Source of the DNA: Mucilaginibacter hurinus
GTDB taxonomy: Bacteria; Bacteroidota; Bacteroidia; Sphingobacteriales; Sphingobacteriaceae
Reading direction: 5' to 3'
Length of the DNA: 64,000 bases
Assembly: GCF_003324525.1 (NCBI RefSeq)
Contig: NZ_QGDC01000004.1
Span: forward strand, 1-64,000
Shown here: piece by piece, positions 53,841 through 62,970 of the stretch
Layout: every line of letters begins with the position of its first letter
How positions within the stretch are numbered: the stretch's first letter is position 1
Made by a program: the position numbers and the translations under genes
The notes under the pieces: generated by a model
Databases searched by the model: none
Seen by the model: the letters and a program-made list of their open reading frames with translations, nothing else
Told to the model about the DNA's origin: nothing

Positions 53841-54784
53841 ATTGTGGCTGCTTTACGTCGCTTTGCTTTACGATAGGTTGCCATATTGATAAGCAAAACG
53901 CTGCACAATATTATAACCAGGCCAATCACCTGCTTTATGGATATTTGTTCCCCGGCAAAGGCAACGCCCAGTATCACAGCTATTACAGGATTTACGTACG
54001 AATGGGTGCTTACCTGGGCCGCTGAACGTACCTTTAACAACCAGACATAAGCACTGAAACCGATTATTGATCCGAACGTAACCAGGTAAGCTACGGCCCA
54101 CCATGCGCTTGCAGGAACGGTGGATACAGAAAAACCCTTTAATTCATTATTTATTAAGATGCCGGGAATAAAAGCGATCCCGGCTGCCAGCATTTGTAAG
54201 GTGGCATTTACGGTAGCATTTGTGCCATGTGCCTTATGTTTAGCGTACAGCGATCCGGATGCCCACATAATGGAGCCGAAAATAAGCACGCACAGTTCGG
54301 GAAGCTGCGCAAACGAGTGCGTATTGAGCGCTCCGCTTAGTTGTTCACTAAATAGCAATACCACACCGCCAAATCCAATAACTAACCCTGACATAATGGA
54401 TTTGCTTTTGAAGTTTATGTGCCAATGCGACTTATCCAGCAGTACAAACCAGATAGGTCCCGCTGATACCAATATAGCAGCCAGCCCGCTCGGAACACTT
54501 TGCTCGGCCCATATTAACGCGCCGTTGCCACCAAAAAGCATCATGACGCCGCTAATAAAAACGTGCTTGTTCTTTTTTAAAGTCCCGAGCTTTTCGCCAG
54601 TAAAAACGCACCATGCCAGCATAAGCATACCCGCCAATAAAAACCGTATAGCACCCATCACAAATGGTGGTATACCATGGATAGCCATCTGGATAAAAAA
54701 GTAAGTAGAACCCCATACCACGTAAATTACCGCGAAAGCTACAATCACCCAAAGGGTTGATGTCGTTTTGGTTGGTGTCGTCAT
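53837..54784 (-). CDS. EamA-family (DMT superfamily) transporter
   Basis: This protein of 315 residues has ten membrane helices arranged as two EamA repeats (~10-140 and ~155-300). The first contains VVWGSTYFFIQMAIHGIPPF and RFLLAGMLML, the second FSAYVWLLKVRSAAQVSTHSYVNPVIAV. These features match YedA/RhaT-like exporters of amino acids or other metabolites. A short basic C-terminal tail follows. The substrate cannot be predicted. It is monocistronic. Confidence 0.9.
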   Translation of the reverse strand: MTTPTKTTSTLWVIVAFAVIYVVWGSTYFFIQMAIHGIPPFVMGAIRFLLAGMLMLAWCVFTGEKLGTLKKNKHVFISGVMMLFGGNGALIWAEQSVPSGLAAILVSAGPIWFVLLDKSHWHINFKSKSIMSGLVIGFGGVVLLFSEQLSGALNTHSFAQLPELCVLIFGSIMWASGSLYAKHKAHGTNATVNATLQMLAAGIAFIPGILINNELKGFSVSTVPASAWWAVAYLVTFGSIIGFSAYVWLLKVRSAAQVSTHSYVNPVIAVILGVAFAGEQISIKQVIGLVIILCSVLLINMATYRKAKRRKAATI

Positions 54785-55100
54785 ATTAGCTTTTACTTCT
54801 GCAGGTGTTTAATAACAAGTGTCACAAATTAACAATTTAAAACTGCATCATCTTAGCACTTAACGTACATTGTTACTTCGCCATAACATCACCATCCATG
54901 TAAATTTTATTAAATTATATGTATGTTTGTATCAACCAAAAACTTATCAGTATGTCAGAAAAAATTAAATTACATGTACCACGTGCTTGCAAGCCTCCCA
55001 AACACCCTGTAGCGCACTACTACATATAATCAATAATTTGGGTTGAATCTGGTAATATCAGTAACTAACATTAATTTAGCAAAACCTTTAATTTACTATA
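54785..55100. other. Divergent intergenic region before the CotH genes
   Basis: This is 316 bp, AT-rich and non-coding. A plus-strand TATGTTTG at 54922-54929 matches the -7 consensus but lies 171 bp before the first CotH gene and lacks a TTG at the right distance. Nothing else is recognisable. Confidence 0.5.
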
Positions 55101-56630
55101 ATGAGAAAAATTTTACTTATAGCTTTTTTAGCTACAGCTGTACTCAGCTGTAAAAAAGATGCCGTAAAGCCATCAACCCAAACTCCTGCTGACGACCTGG
55201 CGATAAATGCTTTGCCAACGGTGGTGCTGAAAGCCAGCCATAATCCCGGTAAATTAACCGCTGATGTAAATTGCACATTTAAAGGATCTGAAGTATCTGC
55301 GTTGGTACCAACAATCGATAATAACAAAACTTTTGTGGTAGACTTTACTACCGGCGTGCCTAACGCGGTTGTAACTGTTAACGGAGTGGTACAGCAAAGC
55401 GGTGTTACCGCAGTGGATTTTACAAACCCTGTAACTTATACTGTATCGGTTAACGGGATTAACCGCAAATATAAATTTACATTAAAAAACTTTACCGGTA
55501 TACCAGTACTGTATCTTAATACTTCCGGCCCTATCGTATCAAAGGACGACTACGTTACAGGCACTTTGGTAGTCAACACCAACGGATTATATGAGCAGCC
55601 AAAAAATAATATTGCGTTACAAGCCAAAGGCCGCGGAAACTCAACCTGGACTGTTCCCAAAAAACCGTATCGTTTAAAATTTGACAGTAAAGCAGAGCTT
55701 TTGGGCATGCCTGCTGCTAAAAACTGGGTTTTGTTGGCTAATTACGCAGACAGAACACTCATACGTACAAGCTTAGCGTTTGAAATGGGCCGTAAAATTG
55801 GCGCACATTTTACACCTCAAACACGTTTTGTTGAATTAGTGCTTAACGGCACCCACCTTGGAAGTTACGTATTAACCAGCCAGGTTGAAATTCATGAAAA
55901 CAGGGTGAACATAGCTGAATTAAAAGAAACCGATGAAACCGGTGATGCTATTACCGGCGGCTACCTGCTTGAAGTAGATTTTAGATTAGATGCGCCACTA
56001 TGGTTCCGCACCAAAAAGAATTTGCCGTTCACGCTTAAAGATCCGGACGAGCTTACTGACGCGCAGTTTGCATACATTAAAGATTATATACAGCAAACGG
56101 AGGATGCTATTTTTGCTGATAATTTTGCAGATCCGGTAAATGGTTATGCTAAATACATTAACGTTGACTCATTTATTAACTGGTATCTGATTGAAGAGTT
56201 GGGCCTTAATATTGACTCTAAAGATCAGTCGAGTGTGTATTATTATAAAGACCGTAATGGCAAATTAGGTATGGGGCCGCTATGGGATTTTGATATCAGC
56301 TTTGGCAATACCTGGCTGCCGGGGAATATCTGGTACACTAAAGGCGGCCTTTGGTTTAAGCGCTTGTTCCAAGACCCAGCATTTGTAAAGAAAGTTAGGA
56401 CCAAGTGGGCTTTGGTAAAAAGCAGGGAGAAGGATATATACAAAAGGATTGATGAAATGGCGTTGTACATGAATCTGTCACAACAAAAAAACTTTGAGAT
56501 ATGGCCGCTACTTAAACCGGACGGCCTTCCGTTACAAAGCCGTGGAGATTACAACGGAGAGGTTGCTTATGCCAAGGAATGGATAGGAAAGCGGATACTA
56601 TGGTTAGATGCAAATTTTGCAGCTTTATAA
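55101..56630 (+). CDS. CotH-kinase-family lipoprotein (first of a tandem pair)
   Basis: This protein of 509 residues has a lipobox Cys17 (AVLSC). An Ig-like N-terminal region (~35-135) includes DFTNPVTYTVSVNG. A CotH domain follows (~145-440), with KGRGNSTW, KKPYRLKFDSKAELLGM, NWVLLANYADRT, GSYVLTSQVEIHENRVNI and GPLWDFDISFGN; the last holds the metal-binding Asp of the atypical kinase fold. CotH of Bacillus phosphorylates spore-coat proteins; the target of these exported lipoproteins is unknown. A close paralogue follows after 79 bp. Confidence 0.88.
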   Translation: MRKILLIAFLATAVLSCKKDAVKPSTQTPADDLAINALPTVVLKASHNPGKLTADVNCTFKGSEVSALVPTIDNNKTFVVDFTTGVPNAVVTVNGVVQQSGVTAVDFTNPVTYTVSVNGINRKYKFTLKNFTGIPVLYLNTSGPIVSKDDYVTGTLVVNTNGLYEQPKNNIALQAKGRGNSTWTVPKKPYRLKFDSKAELLGMPAAKNWVLLANYADRTLIRTSLAFEMGRKIGAHFTPQTRFVELVLNGTHLGSYVLTSQVEIHENRVNIAELKETDETGDAITGGYLLEVDFRLDAPLWFRTKKNLPFTLKDPDELTDAQFAYIKDYIQQTEDAIFADNFADPVNGYAKYINVDSFINWYLIEELGLNIDSKDQSSVYYYKDRNGKLGMGPLWDFDISFGNTWLPGNIWYTKGGLWFKRLFQDPAFVKKVRTKWALVKSREKDIYKRIDEMALYMNLSQQKNFEIWPLLKPDGLPLQSRGDYNGEVAYAKEWIGKRILWLDANFAAL

Positions 56631-56709
56631 TCGTTTACAAATAAATAGCGCGGATTTTGTCGGGACAATTTGAACTGACAACGTACACTTAATTAATATT
56701 GTGGCACTT

Positions 56710-58269
56710 ATGCTTAAAAGACATTTTACCCTACTTTTTATAATAACAGCTATTTGGAGTTGCAAGAAAGAGGGCTTAAAGGAATCAGCAAACAATGGTA
56801 ATTCCGGCCTACTGGCTGTTAATGCTTTGCCTGTAGTAAAAATTGAAGCCAGTAAAAACCCCGGCATTGTAAGTACAGATGTATACGCGACATTTTCAGG
56901 CAGTGAAGTAAACGCGCTAATACCTGGTATAAATAATAATAAAAAACTGGTTATAACATTTACAACAGCCGGCACCGGCGCAACGGTAAGAGTGAACGAC
57001 ACTTTACAGGTTAGCGGTGTAACACGTACGGATTTTACCAAACCTGTAATTTACACTGTTACGCTCCCCGGGGGTAAGGTGTACAAGTATAAATTCACTG
57101 TTAAAAACTTCACCGGTATACCTGTATTTTATATAACTACCAGCGGACCAGTGGTATCAAAGGACGACTATGTAACCGGCAGCCTTGTAATTAACACGAA
57201 TACATTGTTTACGCAGGAAAAAAATAACATCCCGCTACAAATTAAGGGCCGCGGTAACTCAACCTGGGGCATGCCAAAAAAACCTTATCGTTTAAAATTT
57301 GACAGTAAAGCAGCTGTGCTGGGTATGCCATCTGCCAAAAACTGGGTATTGCTGGCTAACTACTCCGATAAAACTCTATTGCGTACAAGCCTGGCTTTTA
57401 ACCTGGGTGGTAAACTTGGCGCCAATTTTACACCGCAGGGACGCCATGTTGAACTGGTAATGAATGGCGAGCACCTGGGAAGCTACCTTTTAACCAGCCA
57501 GGTTGAAGTTCACGAGAACAGGGTAAATATTCCTGAGCTTAAGGCAGGTGATGTTTCGCCAGACAAAATAACTGGCGGCTATTTACTGGAACTTGATCAA
57601 AGACTGGATGAAGATTTTTGGTTTAGAACAAGCATCAAAAATGTGCCGTTTACCATTAAATCGCCCGAAGATATACCGCAGGCGCAATTTGACTACATAA
57701 AGGATTATATGCAACAAACGGAGAATGCTATCTACGCATCAAACTTCGCTGATCCGGTTAATGGTTACGCTAAATATATAAATGTGGAATCGTTTATAAA
57801 CTGGTATATAGTACAGGAGCTTATGAAAAACCAGGACGCGAAAGATTTTAGCAGCGTATATTATTACAAAGACCGTGACGGAAAATTGTGCATGGGGCCT
57901 TTATGGGATTTTGACCTGGCTGCAGGCAACGTTAACTACTCTGACGCAACGCACCCTACGGGCTGGTGGATAAAAGACGGACCATGGTTCAGCCGGTTAT
58001 TTGAAGATGTTAACTTCCGTAAAAAAGTAAAAGCCCGTTGGAACCAGGTAAAAAATAAAGAGATAAGGGCAATGGGTCCGTTTATTGACAGTACTGTAAA
58101 CCATATTAACCTATCCCAAAAGGAAAACTTTAAAAAATGGCCCATACTTAACCAATATGTTTGGCCGAATCCGGTTGTGTTGGGCACTTATGAAAAAGAG
58201 GTTGCTCACGTAAAAAGCTGGCTGACAAAACGTGCGCACTGGCTTGACAGTGAGTTTATAAAGATGTAA
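56710..58269 (+). CDS. CotH-kinase-family lipoprotein (second of a tandem pair)
   Basis: This protein of 519 residues has a lipobox Cys18 (AIWSC) and is collinear with the preceding gene over its full length: the same Ig-like region, then KGRGNSTWGMPKKPYRLKF, NWVLLANYSDKT, GSYLLTSQVEVHENRVNI and GPLWDFDLAAGN. The two clearly arose by tandem duplication and have since diverged, most near the C-terminus. The ATG at 56710 is preferred to a GTG three codons earlier. Its stop codon lies inside a strong bidirectional terminator. Confidence 0.88.
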   Translation: MLKRHFTLLFIITAIWSCKKEGLKESANNGNSGLLAVNALPVVKIEASKNPGIVSTDVYATFSGSEVNALIPGINNNKKLVITFTTAGTGATVRVNDTLQVSGVTRTDFTKPVIYTVTLPGGKVYKYKFTVKNFTGIPVFYITTSGPVVSKDDYVTGSLVINTNTLFTQEKNNIPLQIKGRGNSTWGMPKKPYRLKFDSKAAVLGMPSAKNWVLLANYSDKTLLRTSLAFNLGGKLGANFTPQGRHVELVMNGEHLGSYLLTSQVEVHENRVNIPELKAGDVSPDKITGGYLLELDQRLDEDFWFRTSIKNVPFTIKSPEDIPQAQFDYIKDYMQQTENAIYASNFADPVNGYAKYINVESFINWYIVQELMKNQDAKDFSSVYYYKDRDGKLCMGPLWDFDLAAGNVNYSDATHPTGWWIKDGPWFSRLFEDVNFRKKVKARWNQVKNKEIRAMGPFIDSTVNHINLSQKENFKKWPILNQYVWPNPVVLGTYEKEVAHVKSWLTKRAHWLDSEFIKM

Positions 58270-58307
58270 CAAATAAAGGCGGATAAAAATCCGCCTTTAT
58301 TTGTTAT
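58266..58307. terminator. Bidirectional terminator shared by CotH2 and the DUF1801 gene
   Basis: An 18-bp perfect stem (58267-58284 with 58289-58306, plus one G-T pair) has an AAAA loop. The left arm includes the stop codon of the CotH gene (58267-58269) and the right arm includes the stop of the opposing gene (58297-58299). Confidence 0.9.
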
Positions 58308-58656
58308 AAAAGGTTAGCGCTATAGAAAGTATTGATATAATATCGTCGACCCCGATATCCTTTTCGGGATCTACGTACAGTACTTTTACGCGTTTTCTGT
58401 TATCTTGTATTAACAAGGGATGTTGCATACGACGGCCCTCCATGATGCCCAGATATGGCTGCCCGGTTTTTTTGTCGACCCGCAGATAGCAGAACATTTT
58501 GCCTTTATAATAGTAAAAAACCATAGCGTATTTCCACTCTTCGGTAATGCCTGGTGTAAACCCGCACATCAAGTCGCGCAGCACGTATAAGCAGCTTTTA
58601 ACCGGTTCCGGCTGTTTCAAAAAGTAATTATCAATGGGACGGAGCGCATTATCCAT
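58297..58656 (-). CDS. DUF1801-family protein
   Basis: This small soluble protein of 119 residues contains EEWKYAMVFYYYKGKMFCYLRVDKK and a K-R-V-K-V-L-Y-V-D-P-E segment. These match the DUF1801 (YdhG-like) alpha/beta fold, common in Bacteroidota and of unknown role. No signal peptide is seen. It is divergent from the GT2 gene and convergent with CotH2. Confidence 0.8.
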   Translation of the reverse strand: MDNALRPIDNYFLKQPEPVKSCLYVLRDLMCGFTPGITEEWKYAMVFYYYKGKMFCYLRVDKKTGQPYLGIMEGRRMQHPLLIQDNRKRVKVLYVDPEKDIGVDDIISILSIALTFYNK

Positions 58657-58679
58657 TGTTCGGTATTATTGAATTTGCA

Positions 58680-58687
58680 CAAACATA
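58680..58687 (-). promoter_or_regulatory. -7 promoter element of the DUF1801 gene
   Basis: On the minus strand this reads TATGTTTG, matching TAnnTTTG, 23 bp before the ATG. No TTG lies at the proper distance. Confidence 0.45.
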
Positions 58688-58770
58688 ACGCATCTATTTT
58701 CTTATTTAGGACGTAAAAGCAAGTATATTTATATAGCATTGCATATTTATTAACTACTGATAACATTGGC

Positions 58771-59577
58771 ATGAAACCTGTTTTTATTCCGCAATACATT
58801 AAACAGTATCTACACAAAGATCACTCTGCAGCAAATTTTGAGGCAATAAGAGCAGCATATCAAAAATTATCTAAAAATACCGAGCCCGAAGTTTCGGTAG
58901 TAATGCCTGCTTATAACGAGGAGGAAAATATTGTGCAGACACTGGCATCGCTGTGCAATAACACAACCCAAAGAGCTGTGGAAATCCTGGTAGTTAATAA
59001 CAACTCGAAAGATAAAACTGAAGAGCTTATAAAAGCTTGCGGTGTAAATTACGTGTTGCAAACCGTACAGGGCATTACACCCGCCCGCAATATGGGTTTA
59101 TCACAAGCCCGCGGTAAATATATTTTAAATGCAGATGCCGATACGATTTATCCGAAGGACTGGATAGAGGAAATGGTTAAGCCACTGGCGAATGATAAGC
59201 GCGTAGCTATCACTTACGGCATATTTTCGTTTATCCCTATCGGCAGCACCGGGCGTTTTACCTACTACTTTTATGAAATGTTTGCCGAGTTAACTCGCTT
59301 TTATAACGCAAAATTTAAAACAGAGGCAGTAAATGTTTACGGCTTCAACTCAGGTTTCCGCAAAGCAGAAGGGCTGCAGGTTGACGGATTTAACCATCCT
59401 CCGGGCACTAATGAGGACGGTTACCTGGCACTTAAGTTAACCAATAAAGGCTTTGGCAGAATGCATCGTGTATCATCCGCTAAAGCAATTGTTTGGACCA
59501 CCGACAGGCGCATACAAATTGACGGCGGTTTATGGAAGGCGACCTTTAAAAGATTTAAAAGAGTGTTTAACTTATAG
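58771..59577 (+). CDS. GT2-family glycosyltransferase
   Basis: This GT-A enzyme of 268 residues has V-S-V-V-M-P-A-Y-N-E-E-E-N-I at residue ~43, a metal-binding D-A-D in NADADTIYP, and an acceptor-side N-E-D-G-Y-L-A-L block. It lacks the long membrane tail of processive synthases, so it is likely a soluble or peripheral sugar transferase. About 40 extra residues precede the GT-A core. Donor and acceptor are unknown. Its last 11 bases overlap the 3' end of the convergent histidine kinase gene. Confidence 0.88.
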   Translation: MKPVFIPQYIKQYLHKDHSAANFEAIRAAYQKLSKNTEPEVSVVMPAYNEEENIVQTLASLCNNTTQRAVEILVVNNNSKDKTEELIKACGVNYVLQTVQGITPARNMGLSQARGKYILNADADTIYPKDWIEEMVKPLANDKRVAITYGIFSFIPIGSTGRFTYYFYEMFAELTRFYNAKFKTEAVNVYGFNSGFRKAEGLQVDGFNHPPGTNEDGYLALKLTNKGFGRMHRVSSAKAIVWTTDRRIQIDGGLWKATFKRFKRVFNL

Positions 59578-62335
59578 ATGCAGCAAACGCCTCAGGATGA
59601 TCTGACTTAATTTGGGCCTTTACATTATTAAGGGTTTTTTCAAGTTCGTTGACAAGTTTATGCGGATCGTCCGAGTTACGTTGTTCAAGTTTTTGCAGCA
59701 CCTCTTTAAGCGTGTCAACCCCCATATTACCTACCGTCGATTTTAACTTGTGCGCCACCTGCCCAACTACCTCCCAATCGCCGCGAGCGGCGGCGTCCTT
59801 AACCTTTGCCAGGTCCTGCCCGGTAACGTCGCAAAACATCACCAGCATTTTATTAATAAACTCAATATTGTTTTTACTGATCGTTTCGATCATTGTTAGA
59901 TCATATAACTTCTTTGCATCATCCATCTGCTCGGGCTGTTGAGTTAATTCGTTTTTTGCGGAATCACTAAATAAATTGTCGTTAACGGCGACTTCTGCTT
60001 TCTCTATAACGGGCTTATGGCCTCTTAGTTTGCCTGTATTTTTTAAAGCGTTAACCATTCGCTCGTACAAAAATTCTTCGGTATAGGGTTTAGTTACACA
60101 ATCGTCCATTCCCGCGTCTATATAATAATCGGCATCCCCCATCAAAGCATTGGCTGTGAGCGCTATTATTGGCAAATCGCTTTGTTTTGGATTATTTAGT
60201 TGCCGTATCAGGCGGGTGGCAGTCAGGCCATCCATCTCAGGCATTTGTATATCCATGAGCACCAAATCGTAATCAGTGGCCTTAACCTTTTCTACAGCTT
60301 CCTCTCCGTTAAAAGCCACATCTACCTTGCACCCCCATGATTCGAGTAGGTTACGCACTAAAAATTGATTTAATTCAACATCCTCGGCCACCAATATCTT
60401 TTTATTATTTAGCAAGTCAGGCTCAATAGCTTCAAGCACATCATTATAGTTACCTGATACGATTTTACTCTTTTTATAGGTTAGGCTAAATATAAACTCA
60501 GTACCGGCGTTAACCTTGCTGTATACCTTGATGTGTCCGCCCTGCATTTCAACAAGGCTTTTACAAATAGACAAGCCCAGTCCTGTGCCGCCAAACTTAC
60601 GTGTAAGACTGGATGAAGCCTGTACAAAAGGATCAAATATCACTCCTATCCGGTCCTCGGGGATACCTATCCCAGTATCCTTCACCGAAAACTCAAGCAA
60701 CACTTTATCGTCTGAATTATATAGCAACGATGATGACACTGTGATGCTTCCCCGCCGGGTAAATTTGATAGAATTATTGATAAGATTTGAAAGTATCTGC
60801 GCAAAACGATACTGATCGCCGGTCACAGAAAATTCATCCGGTAAACGGTTATTCAATACCAGGTCAAGACCTTTTTCCTTTGACTTATATTGAAAAAGCT
60901 GGAGTGTGCGCTTTATTTTGTTACTGATGTTGAAAGGCTTGTTTTCGAGTTCCAGCCGGCCCGTGCCAATTTTTTCTATATCAAGGATATCATTCACTAT
61001 ATCAAGTAAACTGTTAACCGAACCTGATATTAGATTAGCGTAACCTTTTTGCTGCTCGTTAAGATCTGTTTTTATAAGCAGGTTGTTTAAACCGAGTATC
61101 CCGTTCATCGGCGTCCGTATCTCATGGCTCATGTTTGCCAGGAAAATCTCTTTTGCACGCGCGGCGGCCTGGGTTGTGTTTTTTGCTGCCCGTAGCTCCT
61201 TTTCAATAAGTATCCGATCGGTAATATTATGGGCAAAGCCTATCACGTATGGTTCTTCACCTTCGGCGCCGGCTATGTAATTCTGGTAAAACAAATAAAC
61301 TATGTCTTTGCCATTTTTATGCACCGCACGGCATATACCCTTTACAGCACCTTGCTGCTGTAGCTTGTCGTGGTACATATACTGTACCTTTTCATGATCC
61401 TGGGCATGTAAAAAAGATTTAATATTAGTATTTATAACCTGGGCTTCGCTGTAGCCCAGCGTGTTACTTATGGCAGGGTTTATTGACATGACCATGCCGC
61501 TCATATCATGTGTATAAATCAATCCGGGGTTAAGATTATACAGGTTGCGGTATTTCCGCTCGCTCATTTTTAACTGATCTTCAGCATTTTTACGATTGGT
61601 GAGGTCCATGCCGCACCCTATTACCCATTTCACCTCGTTATTGTTGTTTAACAACGGGTAAAGGTTTAGCAAACTGTGGCTAATTTTTCCATCCTTACCA
61701 GTCACCTTTTCTTCCCAGCTTACTACCTGCCGGGTTTTAAGCGCCTCTTCAAAATTAGCACGCCGTTCCTGCATAACGTTTTCGGGCCTGTTGGTGAGCC
61801 AGCAATAATCTTCATCCTTAAGCCCTATCAACCGTTCGCGAAGCGAAGTATCTTTTACCGCAGTTTTATTTATATAAATGTAGCGGTGATCAGTATCAAA
61901 AATCACGATGTCAGCAGGTGCTCCGGCTAAAATATCTTCGTAAAAATTTAGTCGCTCCTGCAAGGCATTTTTGCTTGCCGAGGAGGCTACCGAAGGTTGT
62001 TCGACATTAACATTACTTTTTATGGCATTACCAGCAAATAAAAACTGATCAGTTTGAGGCAGATATTCTAACTGCCCGTGCAAATTAATGCCCGGCTGCG
62101 ATACAGGCGTTATGCAAATAGATTTGCCAACATATCGCGTAAGCGCCTCGTTGGTGACGTTAACTATTCCATCTACCTTGAAAAGCCTGTCAAAACTGGT
62201 CCGGCCGGAAGGCGTAAGCAGGTTATTGTATGCGGTTGCGCACAAATCAATTTTAAGCCCTTTACTTATAATAATGTAATACGGAAAAAGCCTATTAAAT
62301 TGCTCTGTGCTAAATATATAGTGTGATACACTCAT
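59567..62335 (-). CDS. Hybrid histidine kinase: HNOBA-like - PAS - PAS - HisKA - HATPase - REC - HPt
   Basis: This protein of 922 residues has no membrane segment, so it is cytoplasmic. Residues 1-105 resemble the HNOBA domain (LFPYYIIISKGLKIDLC and later LHGQLEYLPQTDQFLF). PAS domains lie at ~125-250 and ~260-380. HisKA has the phosphoacceptor His404 (NMSHEIRTPMNG). The ATPase domain includes NNSIKF, DTGIGIPE and GGTGLGLSI. The receiver (~645-765) has Asp695 and Lys749, and a C-terminal HPt domain carries His862 (AHKLKST). All phosphorelay residues are intact. It is divergent from a single-domain response regulator, the likely partner. Confidence 0.9.
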   Translation of the reverse strand: MSVSHYIFSTEQFNRLFPYYIIISKGLKIDLCATAYNNLLTPSGRTSFDRLFKVDGIVNVTNEALTRYVGKSICITPVSQPGINLHGQLEYLPQTDQFLFAGNAIKSNVNVEQPSVASSASKNALQERLNFYEDILAGAPADIVIFDTDHRYIYINKTAVKDTSLRERLIGLKDEDYCWLTNRPENVMQERRANFEEALKTRQVVSWEEKVTGKDGKISHSLLNLYPLLNNNNEVKWVIGCGMDLTNRKNAEDQLKMSERKYRNLYNLNPGLIYTHDMSGMVMSINPAISNTLGYSEAQVINTNIKSFLHAQDHEKVQYMYHDKLQQQGAVKGICRAVHKNGKDIVYLFYQNYIAGAEGEEPYVIGFAHNITDRILIEKELRAAKNTTQAAARAKEIFLANMSHEIRTPMNGILGLNNLLIKTDLNEQQKGYANLISGSVNSLLDIVNDILDIEKIGTGRLELENKPFNISNKIKRTLQLFQYKSKEKGLDLVLNNRLPDEFSVTGDQYRFAQILSNLINNSIKFTRRGSITVSSSLLYNSDDKVLLEFSVKDTGIGIPEDRIGVIFDPFVQASSSLTRKFGGTGLGLSICKSLVEMQGGHIKVYSKVNAGTEFIFSLTYKKSKIVSGNYNDVLEAIEPDLLNNKKILVAEDVELNQFLVRNLLESWGCKVDVAFNGEEAVEKVKATDYDLVLMDIQMPEMDGLTATRLIRQLNNPKQSDLPIIALTANALMGDADYYIDAGMDDCVTKPYTEEFLYERMVNALKNTGKLRGHKPVIEKAEVAVNDNLFSDSAKNELTQQPEQMDDAKKLYDLTMIETISKNNIEFINKMLVMFCDVTGQDLAKVKDAAARGDWEVVGQVAHKLKSTVGNMGVDTLKEVLQKLEQRNSDDPHKLVNELEKTLNNVKAQIKSDHPEAFAASIS

Positions 62336-62561
62336 CCGGATTACTTGAAATCAATTTTCGTAAAAATCAGGCTTACAGCAGAATGCTAAAGTTATATAAT
62401 TTTATACTTTTTAAATTATTGAAAAATTTAATATTTTTCCAACATATATACTGTATTTTGCGTAATAAAGTTACACGTTTAAATATTTTTACTGCCGATT
62501 GCAAGGCGCTGTAAGCTGTAAAGATGTATTTGTATTTTATTAAGAGAATCGAATTCTGTAT

Positions 62562-62963
62562 ATGAGTTTTACCAATAATAATCAAACTAAAGTGCTTGTG
62601 GTTGAAGATGATCCGTACATGCAGATTATCTTACAGGAGTTTTTAAGCTCAACCTACGAGGTACAGATTTCATCTAATGGCATGGACGCGCTGGCGTTTT
62701 TACAGAATGGTAATATACCGGATTTGATTTTATCTGATTACAATACCCCCGAGTTAACCGGTCTTGAATTGATTGACCAGGTTAAATCCAGCGATTTTTT
62801 TAAGTCGATACCAATCATCATATTATCGGGCGAAGAAAGCTCAGAAAAACGTATAAAATGCCTTGACAGAGGTGCTGATGATTTTATTGTGAAACCCTTT
62901 AACCCGGCAGAACTGGCAGCACGTATAAGAGTTGTGTTACGACGGATAGACCGGTTATCATAA
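62562..62963 (+). CDS. Single-domain response regulator
   Basis: This protein of 133 residues is only a receiver domain: acidic pocket Glu15-Asp16-Asp17 (VVEDDPYM), phosphoacceptor Asp59 (LILSDYNTPELTG), switch Ser89 and Lys111 (IVKPFNP). No output domain follows. It probably carries phosphate from the divergent hybrid kinase to a partner protein. The next gene starts 7 bp later and encodes a sugar transferase with a degenerate receiver domain, a plausible partner. The start gives a short polar lead before the first beta-strand. Confidence 0.93.
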   Translation: MSFTNNNQTKVLVVEDDPYMQIILQEFLSSTYEVQISSNGMDALAFLQNGNIPDLILSDYNTPELTGLELIDQVKSSDFFKSIPIIILSGEESSEKRIKCLDRGADDFIVKPFNPAELAARIRVVLRRIDRLS

Positions 62964-62970
62964 ATAATAT

